Shown: positions 8,967 to 18,605, numbered from the stretch's first letter. The stretch: 64,000 bases of DNA from Salinimicrobium soli (GCF_048323655.1 NZ_JBLUWW010000001.1:1-64000), one strand, 5' to 3'. Numbers and translations: made by a program. Notes: generated by a model from the letters alone, not told the origin.

Positions 8967-9794
8967 TTAAATTTTGGTTAATTGAATACGAACAGTTCCG
9001 GAAAAACATCCGGCAGAAACACATCTTCTGAACACCAGGTCCATAAATTGATCACAAGTTCTAAAGGAAGACTGATTTCCTCCGGAAGGATTGGTTGCCC
9101 ATACATCTCCATAAGTAGAGTTTACATAAAGCACACCACCAAGTTCACGACTTCTGAAATTTACCTTTGGATTATTTGGATCAGAATTATCAAGACCTAT
9201 GTAGGTAGTTCCTCCTGTTTCATAAAGGTTATCAAGCACCAATACATCATTGGCAGCGTCATAAGTAATAGACACTTCATAACAACCATCGCAATATCCG
9301 AACTCGTTAGCCAAATAAGTCCCTTCGAAAGAAGACATGTCAAGCTCACAATCATTATCGGTAATGGTAACGGTAGTTTCGGTATTAAATTTACCTTCAC
9401 CAGCAATTCCCAGAGGAATATCATCATTGTCTAAAGAAATGGTAATTTCCTTGTTGCCGTCAGTTTCAGCATTGTCAATTGGAGTTATGGTGATCTGACC
9501 TACAAACTCCCCAGCCGGGATTTCTAAAGTTCCATCAGCAGGAGAAATAGTGTAGGCAGATGGATTATCACCAACTACTGTAAAATTGACAGTCACACCA
9601 TCTGGATTAGTTTCTGCACCATATAGTACATCCACCACAAGAGGATCTGTCGAGTTCTCGGTAACTACATAGGAAGCCTCTCCAAATTGCAACCATTGGG
9701 TATCACGCCCAAGGTTCGGCTTTTCCTCTTCCTGGCAAGAAGCTAACAACAGCAGCGCCGACAAAAAGAGTGAATATATTTTAATTTTTTTCAT
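8967..9794 (-). CDS. lipoprotein with Calx-beta-like domain
   Basis: 275 residues. Lipobox LLLLASC (Cys at about 20) followed by an acidic linker. Residues about 40-148 resemble a Calx-beta domain: 'YVVTENS', 'VNFTVVGDNPSAYTISPADG', 'ITPIDNAETDGNKEITISL', 'TVTITDND'. The C-terminal part has five Cys (CELDMSSF, CDGC, RTCDQF, RRCVSAGC), as in other Bacteroidota surface lipoproteins. It lies 16 bp after susD and 4 bp before the next lipoprotein gene, so it is in the operon. Likely surface-exposed, possibly Ca2+-binding; ligand unknown. Confidence 0.7.
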   Translation of the reverse strand: MKKIKIYSLFLSALLLLASCQEEEKPNLGRDTQWLQFGEASYVVTENSTDPLVVDVLYGAETNPDGVTVNFTVVGDNPSAYTISPADGTLEIPAGEFVGQITITPIDNAETDGNKEITISLDNDDIPLGIAGEGKFNTETTVTITDNDCELDMSSFEGTYLANEFGYCDGCYEVSITYDAANDVLVLDNLYETGGTTYIGLDNSDPNNPKVNFRSRELGGVLYVNSTYGDVWATNPSGGNQSSFRTCDQFMDLVFRRCVSAGCFSGTVRIQLTKI

Positions 9795-9810
9795 GGTTTC
9801 TTTTTTAGTA

Positions 9811-11178
9811 TTAATATCCAGGATTTTGAATCATCTCGTCATTCACAAAGATCTCACTTTGCGGGATTGGAAGAGCCCATAGATAACTTGATGCTTCAAG
9901 GAAACAAGCATCTGCAGCCAGGTCTTCACAATCTGCGTCATTACGATCTACAGGTCTTGCAGTTCGCTTCAGGTCAATAAATCTGAATCCTTCGTAAGCC
10001 AACTCTCTGTATCTCTCTTCCAGAACCTGAGGTATAGCAGCAGCTGAAGTGGTGAAATCAGCATCTACGTAGTTAGGGATCCTGTTTCTTCTAAGAGTAT
10101 TGTAATCTGCCTCAGCCCCAGCTATGTTTGGAGAACTTTGTCTTAAATAAGCCTCCATTCTAATAAGGTACTGCTCAGAAATACGGAAGATTTTAAGGTC
10201 GTTCAACCCGATAACAGCAGCAGTTCCAGGATATTTTACGATCCTGTTCTGGGCATCAAAGAATACGTCCTTTCTTACGTCATCTGCCTGGTAAGCTTCA
10301 AGTAATTTAGTAGAAGGATTGAAGTAAGTAAGAGATGGGTTTGGATTAAATAATTGTCCCACAGCTCCATCACCTGCAACTCTGGCTAATTTGAAGATCT
10401 GTCCTTTCACGATATCGTCAGTCCAAACCAAAGGATACTCAGAAATAGTTGGCAAGCTATATTTGTTGATCAACTGAGTTGAATAATTGATTGCAGCTGC
10501 ATAATCGCGGGTATATAAAGCAATACGAGAACGCAAAGCTGTAATCGCGTCAGCATTGAAGAAGTAAACTTCTTCAAAAGAATCAGGTATCAAGCTTTGA
10601 GCCTGATCCAAATCTGAATTTATTCCTGCCAAAACCTCTCCTAAAGTATTTCGGTTAGGAGTTTGCAGTACTACAACGTAGTCAACATATGGAACAGAAA
10701 GTGCATTCAAATCTGTCATAGAAGGCGTGTAATAAACAGCCATCTGGAAATGTGAATAAGCACGAAGACCTAAAAGTTCTCCTTTGTAACGTTGAAGTAA
10801 AGCTTCTTCTTCAGGAGTATCGGCAGTGATCCCCTCGATAGCTTCTAAAACACGGTTGATCCGGTTAATGGTTGTGCTATGTGAACCATAGATACCATTT
10901 CCTTCACCAGAGGTGATAGACCAGGTATGAACCTGAATTCCCTGACCATTGTTTTGAGGGGCAATGGTTAACTCATCAGTAAAAAGAGCGTCCCAATAAA
11001 GATCGCTGGTATTAGACACTGTTGAGTAAACACCTATCACAGCATCACCTACATCTTTTACATTGGTTATGGCGTTAGATTCCACGATCTCATCTGCGGG
11101 CGCCACATCAATCGCATTGTCACAACTCCCAAGGAGTAGAAGCGATGCGAATAAAAAAGAGATTTTAAAATATTTCAT
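9811..11178 (-). CDS. RagB/SusD family nutrient-binding lipoprotein (second locus)
   Basis: 455 residues. Lipobox LLLLGSC (Cys at about 19) followed by 'NAIDVAPADEI'. It is TPR-like in its N-terminal part ('LLGLRAYSHFQMAVYYTPSM'). The C-terminal SusD signature includes 'RIPNYVDADF', 'LEERYRELAYEGFRFIDLKR' and a closing 'WALPIPQSEIFVNDEMIQNPGY'-type end, of which WALPIPQSEI is the recognisable core. It is shorter than the first SusD (538 residues) and not close to it in sequence, so the two transporters probably take different ligands. Located 14 bp downstream of its susC. Confidence 0.92.
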   Translation of the reverse strand: MKYFKISFLFASLLLLGSCDNAIDVAPADEIVESNAITNVKDVGDAVIGVYSTVSNTSDLYWDALFTDELTIAPQNNGQGIQVHTWSITSGEGNGIYGSHSTTINRINRVLEAIEGITADTPEEEALLQRYKGELLGLRAYSHFQMAVYYTPSMTDLNALSVPYVDYVVVLQTPNRNTLGEVLAGINSDLDQAQSLIPDSFEEVYFFNADAITALRSRIALYTRDYAAAINYSTQLINKYSLPTISEYPLVWTDDIVKGQIFKLARVAGDGAVGQLFNPNPSLTYFNPSTKLLEAYQADDVRKDVFFDAQNRIVKYPGTAAVIGLNDLKIFRISEQYLIRMEAYLRQSSPNIAGAEADYNTLRRNRIPNYVDADFTTSAAAIPQVLEERYRELAYEGFRFIDLKRTARPVDRNDADCEDLAADACFLEASSYLWALPIPQSEIFVNDEMIQNPGY

Positions 11179-11192
11179 AGTATTTTATTTTT

Positions 11193-14129
11193 TTAGAAAG
11201 TTAGGTCGACACCAAAAGTAATTGTACGTGGTGTTGGATACTCATAAGAAGCGATGTTGTTGTCATCTTCCGGATCAAATCCTGTAAACCTTGTCCAGGT
11301 ATAAAGGTTTTGTCCGATAAGGAAAACGCGAACTCCGTCAAACAATGTATTTCTTTCCAGATATTCTGTAGGCAACCTGTAAGATAGAGTAAGGTTTGTC
11401 AATCTTGTGTAAGATGCATCTTCAATATCTTTTGAAGTAAATTGTCTGTTATACGCCGCTCCCTGAATATCGGTAACCTGACCTGGGAACTGCCACATAG
11501 TTAACATTTCCGTAGAAAGGTTATAGGCATTAAAGTTAACGTTTTCCTGGAAGAAAGACTGGTTGTTGAACCTGAAGTAGTCTTCAGCAAATGTGAACAA
11601 AGCAGATACACTAAATCCTTTGTATCTGGCTTCTCCACCAAATCCTCCTGTCCAAACCGGCTCATAACTTCCCCACTGTGCAGTACTGTTTGAAGCACTA
11701 TACACATTGGTGATATTCCCGTCAAGATCATAATAAAGCGGCTCCCCGTTTGCAGGGTTCACACCGGCCCATCCAACTATATAATGAGATCCAAATGGAA
11801 GACCTTCTCTAATAATAGAAGTTCCTAACTCATATTCTTCTTCCTGACCAAGGTCAACAATTTCGTTCTTGTTATAGTTAAAGTTTCCATGAAGACTGAA
11901 ACCATAATCAGGCGTTCTGATGATATCCCCTTTTAAGAATCCATCCACCCCTTTGTTTTCCATTTTACCGGCATTGGAATCTATTGAACCAAATCCTGAA
12001 GATGCTGAAAGTGTCTGGTTGATGAAAAGGTCACTAATGTTCTCGATGTAGTAGTCAACTGCACCAACAAGTCTTCCGTTGAAGAAATCAAAATCAACCC
12101 CTACGTCAAACTTGGCAGATTCTTCCCATTTCAACTGGTCGTTACCAACAGAAGTGGCAATGATCCCGGGAATACCTCCATAAGATGTAGTACCATAAAG
12201 ACCTTCATCCTGGAACGCACCAATACCAGCCTGGTTACCGGTTGTACCATAACTTCCTCTTAACTTAAGATTATTGATCCAATCAACATTTTCAAGGAAT
12301 GCCTCATCTGAAATATTCCATGAAGCTCCAACAGCCCAGAAAGTACCCCATTTGTTAGCATCAGAGAATCTAGAAGAAGCATCACGTCTTAGAGTAGCTT
12401 CAAAAAAGTATTTTTCAGAAAAATTATATTTAGCATTTCCAAAGTAAGAGAATAGTCCAAGTTCAGAAACTGCTCCTCCTACCTGTGGAATAAATCCATT
12501 AGAAGCATCTCCCGGAGTAATACCGGTTGCATATCCTACCAATTTAGGGTTTATCCCATATCCAGTGTAATTACCTCTCTGGAAGTGAGACTTATAATAT
12601 TCTGTAAACAGTCCAAGAGATACATTGTGTAACTCACCGAATTGATTGTCATATCGTAGAGACGTAATAGTGTTAATATTCGCCTGATATTGGTTATTAT
12701 ACGAATAATGACCTTTATTTCCTCTAAAACCGGCATTCTGTCCAAAATAGGTTTCAGGACTTGAAGCGCCTTCAAGAGTTCTTCCAATATAATCTAAACC
12801 TACATCAACACGGGCAGTAACATTTTTCAATACCTCGATCTGACCATTAAAATTGGCTAATAATTTTAGGTCAGCCTCTTTATTTATGTTCCTGTTAAGG
12901 TTTTCCAGGGAGTTACCTCCTACTAAACCTCCACCTACATTGTAATAACCGTCTTCGCGGAAAGGCTTTTGATAAGGCAATGCTAAGTAAGCAGCAGCAA
13001 ACGGGTTGTTAAGGTTGATTCCAGCCTCACTTGAAATAAAGTTTGACTTTGAATATCCCATAGCCATATTACCACCAAATGATATCCTGTCATTCATTTT
13101 ATGATCCAGGTTCATACGATAGGTAAACCTCTGTAAGTTTGATCTAATCCCAATACCTTCCTGATCGTAATATGCCAGGGAAGTATAAAAGCGAGTTTTA
13201 GCACTACCACCGCTCATAGAGAGGTTGTGTGTCTTTGTAGTACCTGTTCTGAAGAAATAATCAGTCCAGTCAGTTGATTCTGCATTTTCAATATCAGCAT
13301 CTGTCCATTTCCCTGGAGAAAGAATGTTCTCAAAAGTCATTTTTTGAGGAGCATCCATCAGGTTGAAACGCTTCTGCCCTATTTGTGACTCCCCGTACTG
13401 AGTAGTATATCGAATACTGGTAGGAGTTTCAAAGTTTCCTGATTTTGTGGTAATCAGGATAACACCTGAAGAACCTCTGGAACCATAGATAGATGTAGAA
13501 GCCGCGTCTTTAAGAACGGAAACACTTTCGAAATCATTTGGGTTCAAAGTTGCAAAGTCAGCAGCTGTAATTGGCACCCCGTCCAATATATATAGGGGAG
13601 CAGAACCTCCATTTATAGAGTGAGTACCACGAACTCTAACTTTTGCGGCACTACCGGGTTGTCCAGATCCTGAAATAACGTGTAGACCAGGAGCCTGCCC
13701 TTTAAGTACCTGATCAAAAGATGCGATAGGCACTTCTTCTATTGTTTCAGCATTTACTGAAGAGACCGAACCAACAATAGCACCTCTTTTTTGGGTACCA
13801 TAGGCTACAACTACTACTTCTTCAAGTTCAGAAGCATCTACCTTCATGGTAACATCAATTCTTGTAGTTCTTCCTACCAAATGTTGAGCAGTCTCAAAAC
13901 CTACGAAGGAAAACACCAACATCTCCCCTTGATTCGCATTGATGCTGTAATATCCATCAAAATCTGTTTGGGTACCCCTGTTGGTATTTTTAATAACAAC
14001 ATTAACACCAGGTAAAGGCATTCCGGTATCATCAGTCACTGTACCGGTAATGACCATTTCCTGTGCAAAGGAAATTTGCACAACTAACACCAGCAATAGT
14101 GTTAGGATTCCACTTAATCTTTTTTTCAT
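11193..14129 (-). CDS. SusC/RagA family TonB-dependent transporter (second locus)
   Basis: 978 residues. Signal peptide 1-22 (ISFAQ), a regulatory-like domain about 24-105 ('ITGTVTDDTGMPLPGVNVV'), the connector 'EEVVVVAYGTQKRG', plug domain about 115-225 ('LYILDGVPITAADFATLNPN') and a beta-barrel ending TFGVDLTF. First gene of the operon susC-susD-lipoprotein-lipoprotein. The N-terminal 22 residues are nearly the same as in the first SusC, but the barrels diverge. No sigma/anti-sigma or hybrid two-component regulator lies beside either locus. Confidence 0.93.
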   Translation of the reverse strand: MKKRLSGILTLLLVLVVQISFAQEMVITGTVTDDTGMPLPGVNVVIKNTNRGTQTDFDGYYSINANQGEMLVFSFVGFETAQHLVGRTTRIDVTMKVDASELEEVVVVAYGTQKRGAIVGSVSSVNAETIEEVPIASFDQVLKGQAPGLHVISGSGQPGSAAKVRVRGTHSINGGSAPLYILDGVPITAADFATLNPNDFESVSVLKDAASTSIYGSRGSSGVILITTKSGNFETPTSIRYTTQYGESQIGQKRFNLMDAPQKMTFENILSPGKWTDADIENAESTDWTDYFFRTGTTKTHNLSMSGGSAKTRFYTSLAYYDQEGIGIRSNLQRFTYRMNLDHKMNDRISFGGNMAMGYSKSNFISSEAGINLNNPFAAAYLALPYQKPFREDGYYNVGGGLVGGNSLENLNRNINKEADLKLLANFNGQIEVLKNVTARVDVGLDYIGRTLEGASSPETYFGQNAGFRGNKGHYSYNNQYQANINTITSLRYDNQFGELHNVSLGLFTEYYKSHFQRGNYTGYGINPKLVGYATGITPGDASNGFIPQVGGAVSELGLFSYFGNAKYNFSEKYFFEATLRRDASSRFSDANKWGTFWAVGASWNISDEAFLENVDWINNLKLRGSYGTTGNQAGIGAFQDEGLYGTTSYGGIPGIIATSVGNDQLKWEESAKFDVGVDFDFFNGRLVGAVDYYIENISDLFINQTLSASSGFGSIDSNAGKMENKGVDGFLKGDIIRTPDYGFSLHGNFNYNKNEIVDLGQEEEYELGTSIIREGLPFGSHYIVGWAGVNPANGEPLYYDLDGNITNVYSASNSTAQWGSYEPVWTGGFGGEARYKGFSVSALFTFAEDYFRFNNQSFFQENVNFNAYNLSTEMLTMWQFPGQVTDIQGAAYNRQFTSKDIEDASYTRLTNLTLSYRLPTEYLERNTLFDGVRVFLIGQNLYTWTRFTGFDPEDDNNIASYEYPTPRTITFGVDLTF

Positions 14130-14410
14130 TTTGTAATTTATTAGAATTAGCCAGCGCCAAAAATCATAATTAATTCTTAATAAACCAAAAGGAAGATAAC
14201 AACTTAATTGTTAATTTTTTAAGTAAAATTTTTCAGGTTAAATACATTTCAGAACTATTCTCAGAATAAAGAAGTAAATGCCATATTAAAATCAGTTTTT
14301 ATCAATTTTAAACGTAAATAAAACATTTATCACAAAAATGTAAAAAATTTAAACACCCTTATGAAAGGAGCTTTTCATCGTTAAAGGACCTGAATTCAAA
14401 AATCTTCTTC
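14130..14410. other. divergent intergenic region susC / rnhB
   Basis: AT-rich, with no gene seen. It holds the leader of the second susC, whose proximal part resembles the first susC leader, and the rnhB promoter at the right end. A weak hairpin ACATTT/AAATGT lies near 14323-14341. Confidence 0.4.
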
Positions 14411-14418
14411 TAACTTTG
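14411..14418 (+). promoter_or_regulatory. -7 element of rnhB promoter (TAACTTTG)
   Basis: A perfect TAnnTTTG match; no clear -33 TTG. It overlaps the TTG that would start the longest open frame (14416). Transcription should therefore begin near 14425, which favours the ATG at 14464 as the true start. Confidence 0.55.
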
Positions 14419-14463
14419 TCACCTCAAAAGGTCAGTTTTGAGAACCACTTTGAACCGGAAGCA

Positions 14464-15063
14464 ATGCTAAAAAAAAGTCACACCAAATTTCTCTTCGAGT
14501 GCGGGACCGATGAAGCCGGACGAGGTTGCCTGGCAGGACCTGTGACAGCTGCAGCAGTTATCCTTCCCAAATCATTCAGGAACAAGCTTATCAATGACTC
14601 CAAAAAATTAAATAGCCTGAACCGGATTGAGCTGCGGAAATTGATCGAAAAGAAAGCAGTCTGTTATTCGGTTCAACACGTATATATGGAGGAGATTGAC
14701 AGGATCAACATCTTGAACGCCTCCATTCTGGCTATGCATCGATGTATCGAAACCATGACCACTGTTCCGGAATTTATTTCTGTGGACGGTAACCGTTTCA
14801 AACCATTCCAAAACATTCCGTATGAGTGCATCATTAAAGGAGATGGAAAATATCTTAACATTGCGGCCGCCTCGATCCTTGCAAAAACTTATCGGGATGA
14901 ATTTATGGCAAAGATCCATGAAGAATATCCTATGTACAACTGGAAACAGAATAAAGGATACCCAACTGAAGAGCACCGGGAGGCGTTAAAAGAGTACGGT
15001 CCCACCCCATATCACCGTAAAAGCTTCAGACTACTCCCCGAACAGTTGGAACTTCCCCTGTAA
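14464..15063 (+). CDS. rnhB: ribonuclease HII
   Basis: Removes ribonucleotides from DNA and RNA primers by cleaving the RNA strand of RNA-DNA hybrids; cytoplasmic. 199 residues from the ATG chosen here, a normal RNase HII length. Motif I 'GTDEAGRGCLAGPV' carries the first catalytic Asp and Glu. 'INDSKKLN' and 'FISVDGN' follow, and 'AAASILAKTYRD' supplies the last conserved Asp. The C-terminus has 'NKGYPTEEHREAL'. The longer frame back to the TTG at 14416 is rejected because that codon lies inside the promoter -7 element. Confidence 0.93.
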   Translation: MLKKSHTKFLFECGTDEAGRGCLAGPVTAAAVILPKSFRNKLINDSKKLNSLNRIELRKLIEKKAVCYSVQHVYMEEIDRINILNASILAMHRCIETMTTVPEFISVDGNRFKPFQNIPYECIIKGDGKYLNIAAASILAKTYRDEFMAKIHEEYPMYNWKQNKGYPTEEHREALKEYGPTPYHRKSFRLLPEQLELPL

Positions 15064-15091
15064 ATACTACTTTTGTAGGAAAACAGCTCTT

Positions 15092-17542
15092 ATGAGAAAA
15101 TATCTTTTGCTCCTTGTATTTGCAGCTCTGCTTAGTTGCACTAAAGACAGGCAGGGAGCCGGGGAACTGACCGATTTCATTCCTGCCTCTTCAGGAGTCA
15201 TTCTAAAACTTCAGGATCCGGATCTTTTTTTCAGTAATCTTCAGAACAACGAATTCTTAAAGAAAAACAAAAATTTTCCGCTCTATCGTCAGATAGCAGC
15301 AGAAACGAAAATATTGGATCTCGTTCCGCATAAAGATCCCGCGTTCCTAAGTTTCAGTTTCTCCCAAAAGGATTCTCTTCATTTCACTTTTATCACCAAA
15401 CAAAGCCGAATCAGCGCGACCGACTCCACTGAAATCACTGAAAAAGACGGACAGATAACAGAATTAGAATTCAATGGGAGACAGGCATACCTTGTTGTGA
15501 AAGATAGCGTACTCATTTTGAGCAATTCCAGTAACCTGTTGAAAGAAAGCTTAAATAAAGAAACCACTTTGATGGATCTGCCCGATTTTGAAAAAGCATT
15601 GAAGGCAGCTTCCTCAAAAAAACCTTCCATATATATTCATCACAAAAAAGCAAAACCTTTAATTCAAAAATGGTTTCCCAACTCTACCTTCTCGCAACTT
15701 CCTTCTTTTAGTAACTGGACGGTTCTTGATTCAGATTTCACTCAAAACGAAATTAAGTTACACGGAATTTCCACTGCCGGTGATACTTTGCCACGTTTGA
15801 TAAACGTCTTTAAAAATGTCAATCCTGCAGAGAATTTACTGGGAAGTATTAGTCCGCTGAATAGCACAGGCTTCTATTCTGTTACGTTTAAAGATTTTAA
15901 ACAGCTAAGCGAAAACCTGAAAACCTTACAAGGAAATGCGAAGCCTGAAGGATCCAAAGAACTGGATCTTTTACAGAATTCTGTGGAAGCCGGAATGATC
16001 TACACTTCTGAAGCTTCAGTATTCGCTGTCCGCATACCCGGAAACGAGTTCGCATCCACTTTTTCGAATGACCTAAATTTAGCAGAAAGTTTTCGGGAAA
16101 CTTCCATTTTTGAATACCCTAAGCCAAAGGTTTTTGCAGACCTTTTAAAACCATTATTAAAGCCAGAGAACCTGAAGTATTTTGCAGTTCTCGATCAGTT
16201 CGCCATTTTTTCTGAATCTGATGAAGCCTTAAAAGAAGTGATCTCTGCTTTTCAAAACGAGCAGGTACTTAACACCAGTAAAGCTTATTCTTCAGCTTTT
16301 GAAAGCCTGAGCTCAGAAGCTTCCATTCTTCTCGTCTCCAATAACAAAAATTTTAAAAATGAACTTACCGACTCAAGTTCTGATGCGTTAAAAGAGGAGA
16401 TGGAAAAACTGGATTTTGAGGACTTCCCTTTGAGCGCCCTGCAGTTCGTCTACCAGTCCGACTTTGCTCATGTACATGCAATTATATCAAAAAATGAAAA
16501 TATGCCGGCCGCTACCGGTACATCCCAGCTTTCTTCAATCAAACTGGGTGCTGCATTGGCGGCAAGGCCTGTATTTTTTCGCAACCACCGTACGAACGGA
16601 ATGGACGTTGCAGTGCAGGACATCGAGAACCTGCTCTACCTGATAGCTCCTACCGGTAAGATCTACTGGAAAAAGAAACTTGATTCCAGGATCCTGGGTG
16701 AGATAGCTTCTGTAGATCTTTTCAGAAATGGTAGATATCAGCTGGCCTTTGCCACTCAGAATAAACTTTACGTTATAGATCGCGATGGCAACCCTGTAAA
16801 GCCATTTCCGCTGGAGTTCCGGGATGAGATCACCCAACCGCTTGCTGTATTCGACTACGAGAACAACAGGGATTACCGGTTTGTGATCGTACAGAACAAA
16901 GATGTTTATATGTATGACAAGAAAGGGCGACAGGTAAAAGGTTTTGAATTCCGTAAAGCTTCCGAAAGGATCCTCTATCCACCAAAGCACATCAGGATTG
17001 GGCGCAAAGACTATATTGTCATAGCCGAAGAAGGGGGCAAAATTGACATTTTAAGCAGGACAGGAAAAACCAGGGTCGCAGTGAAGGAGGAAGTCGCTTT
17101 TTCAGATAATGAATGGTATGAGTACAACGGCGATTTTGTCTCCACGAATGCCAAGGGACAACTGGTAAGCATTAGCGAAAATGGAAAAATCAAAAGAGAA
17201 GACCGCGGACTTTCTGACACCCATAAGATCACTGCAACCGAAAAGACTTTTGTGAGCCTGTCAGATAATATCCTACAGATCAAAAACAATACGGCTACCC
17301 TGGACTTCGGACTATATACTGCTCCCCAGATCTTTTACCTCAACAATAAGATCTATGTGAGTGTCACTGACCTGCAAACGCATAAGATATACCTCTTTGA
17401 CAGTAATGCAGAACTTATCAATGGCTTCCCCGTCTACGGAAATTCCGTAATTGATCTTGCCAATGCCGAAGGTGATTCAGCACCCGAATTGGTGGTGCAG
17501 GGAGATGAGGATTCGGTGTTGATATATGAAATTAGACGTTAG
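15092..17542 (+). CDS. large hypothetical lipoprotein, probable C-terminal propeller
   Basis: 816 residues, not recognised as a characterised family. Lipobox FAALLSC (Cys at about 16). The first half (about 20-470) is a mixed alpha/beta region containing 'DFIPASSGVILKLQDPDLFF', similar in style to DUF3352-type proteins. The second half (about 490-816) has repeated strand blocks such as 'GKIYWKKKLDSRILGEIASV', 'KLYVIDRDGNPVKPFPLEF' and 'VYMYDKKGRQVKGFEF', reading like a PQQ/WD-type beta-propeller. It starts 28 bp after rnhB, so co-transcription is possible. Likely anchored in the envelope; function unknown. Confidence 0.7.
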   Translation: MRKYLLLLVFAALLSCTKDRQGAGELTDFIPASSGVILKLQDPDLFFSNLQNNEFLKKNKNFPLYRQIAAETKILDLVPHKDPAFLSFSFSQKDSLHFTFITKQSRISATDSTEITEKDGQITELEFNGRQAYLVVKDSVLILSNSSNLLKESLNKETTLMDLPDFEKALKAASSKKPSIYIHHKKAKPLIQKWFPNSTFSQLPSFSNWTVLDSDFTQNEIKLHGISTAGDTLPRLINVFKNVNPAENLLGSISPLNSTGFYSVTFKDFKQLSENLKTLQGNAKPEGSKELDLLQNSVEAGMIYTSEASVFAVRIPGNEFASTFSNDLNLAESFRETSIFEYPKPKVFADLLKPLLKPENLKYFAVLDQFAIFSESDEALKEVISAFQNEQVLNTSKAYSSAFESLSSEASILLVSNNKNFKNELTDSSSDALKEEMEKLDFEDFPLSALQFVYQSDFAHVHAIISKNENMPAATGTSQLSSIKLGAALAARPVFFRNHRTNGMDVAVQDIENLLYLIAPTGKIYWKKKLDSRILGEIASVDLFRNGRYQLAFATQNKLYVIDRDGNPVKPFPLEFRDEITQPLAVFDYENNRDYRFVIVQNKDVYMYDKKGRQVKGFEFRKASERILYPPKHIRIGRKDYIVIAEEGGKIDILSRTGKTRVAVKEEVAFSDNEWYEYNGDFVSTNAKGQLVSISENGKIKREDRGLSDTHKITATEKTFVSLSDNILQIKNNTATLDFGLYTAPQIFYLNNKIYVSVTDLQTHKIYLFDSNAELINGFPVYGNSVIDLANAEGDSAPELVVQGDEDSVLIYEIRR

Positions 17543-17886
17543 TATATTTAAGAGAAAGAAGAACGGAGCGTTTGAAAAATGGCATTTTTGACCTCTTTTA
17601 ATTTTGACTCCGGAAATTTTTCCCGCTGATCTCGCAGATTCCCGAAGAACTTCATCAAAGCATCACTACTTCACTGTAGGCCCAATAGTTTCACACGAAG
17701 AACACAAAGATTTAAAAGAAGAACACAAAGATACCTTTGGGCCACAGAAAAGACAGGGTTCAAAAGTTGCATTACCTGTTGAGATATATCAGATTCAGCT
17801 GAAGAAAAAAAATTCGTGAATTCGTGGCCAAAAGAACGTACAACTTGCAACCGGCAACCACAATAGCCCCCTTCAGGAGGTTGGGG
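17543..17886. other. non-coding gap with short direct repeats
   Basis: A 344-bp stretch between convergent genes. The segment GAAGAACACAAAGAT occurs twice (about 17696-17710 and 17719-17733) within a 'cacgaagaacacaaag' context, followed by 'ttcgtgaattcgtggcc' near 17811. Such phrases recur in bacterial intergenic DNA and look like a decayed dispersed repeat. A 71-codon open frame (17604-17819) shows no recognisable feature and is not annotated. Confidence 0.35.
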
Positions 17887-18597
17887 TCAAACCAGTTCAG
17901 CCTCAAAAAGGGCAGAAAAGTGCTTTTTTAATTTTTCTTTTACTTCGTCAACCGGAACTTCTTTGACGCCGAGTTCCACATTTAGCGAGGTTACTGCCTT
18001 CCCTTCTATTCCGCAGGGAATTATATTGTCAAAGTAGCCGAGGTCGGCATTTACATTAAATGCAAATCCGTGCATGGTCACCCATCGGCTCGCCCGTACT
18101 CCCATAGCGCAGATCTTTCGGGCAAATGGAGTACCAACATCCAGCCAAACGCCTGTCTCACCCTTACTTCTTTCCGCAGAAATTCCGTAGTCTTTCAAAG
18201 TCAGGATAATTGTCTCCTCAAGCAGTCGCAGGTATTTATGGATATCTGAAAAGAAATTCTCCAGGTCAAGGATCGGGTAACCCACAATTTGTCCGGGTCC
18301 ATGATATGTAATATCGCCACCGCGGTTGATCTTATAGAAGGTCGCGCCTTTTTGTTTAAGCTGCTCCTCGTTAATAAGTAAATGACTAATATCACCACTT
18401 TTTCCGAGGGTATAGACATGCGGATGCTCTACAAAAAGAAGGTAATTGGGGGTTTCCTCGGAAGTGGCTTCGCGCCGGTTCTTTATTTTCAGGTTCAGGA
18501 TGTTCTGGAACAGTTCTTCCTGGTAATCCCAGGTATCCTTATAATCCTTCAGCCCCAGTTCCTGAAATTCAATTTTCTTGTTCAATTCTTCGGTCAT
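17887..18597 (-). CDS. lipB: octanoyl-[ACP]:protein N-octanoyltransferase (LipB)
   Basis: Transfers octanoyl from acyl carrier protein to the lipoyl domains of 2-oxoacid dehydrogenases and the glycine-cleavage H protein, the first step of lipoate synthesis. 236 residues from the ATG at 18597. Seen: 'HPHVYTLGKSG', 'GGDITYHGPGQIVGYPILDL' (core RGGxxTYHGPGQ), the catalytic Cys in 'KICAMGVRASRWVTMHGFAFN', the Lys in the same block, and 'IIPCGIEGKAVTSL'. The open frame extends upstream to 18699, but that extension overlaps the Pmp3 gene in another frame and has no family similarity, so the shorter start is preferred. LipB follows the Pmp3 gene by 8 bp. Confidence 0.92.
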   Translation of the reverse strand: MTEELNKKIEFQELGLKDYKDTWDYQEELFQNILNLKIKNRREATSEETPNYLLFVEHPHVYTLGKSGDISHLLINEEQLKQKGATFYKINRGGDITYHGPGQIVGYPILDLENFFSDIHKYLRLLEETIILTLKDYGISAERSKGETGVWLDVGTPFARKICAMGVRASRWVTMHGFAFNVNADLGYFDNIIPCGIEGKAVTSLNVELGVKEVPVDEVKEKLKKHFSALFEAELV

Positions 18598-18605
18598 TAA
18601 ATTTG

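Noticed and set aside
14416..14463. Longer N-terminus for rnhB from a TTG
   Set aside because: The TTG lies inside the -7 promoter element, and RNase HII of normal length starts at the ATG at 14464.
17604..17819. 71-codon open frame between the large lipoprotein and lipB
   Set aside because: No signal, domain or ribosome-binding feature, and it is made of repeat-like phrases.
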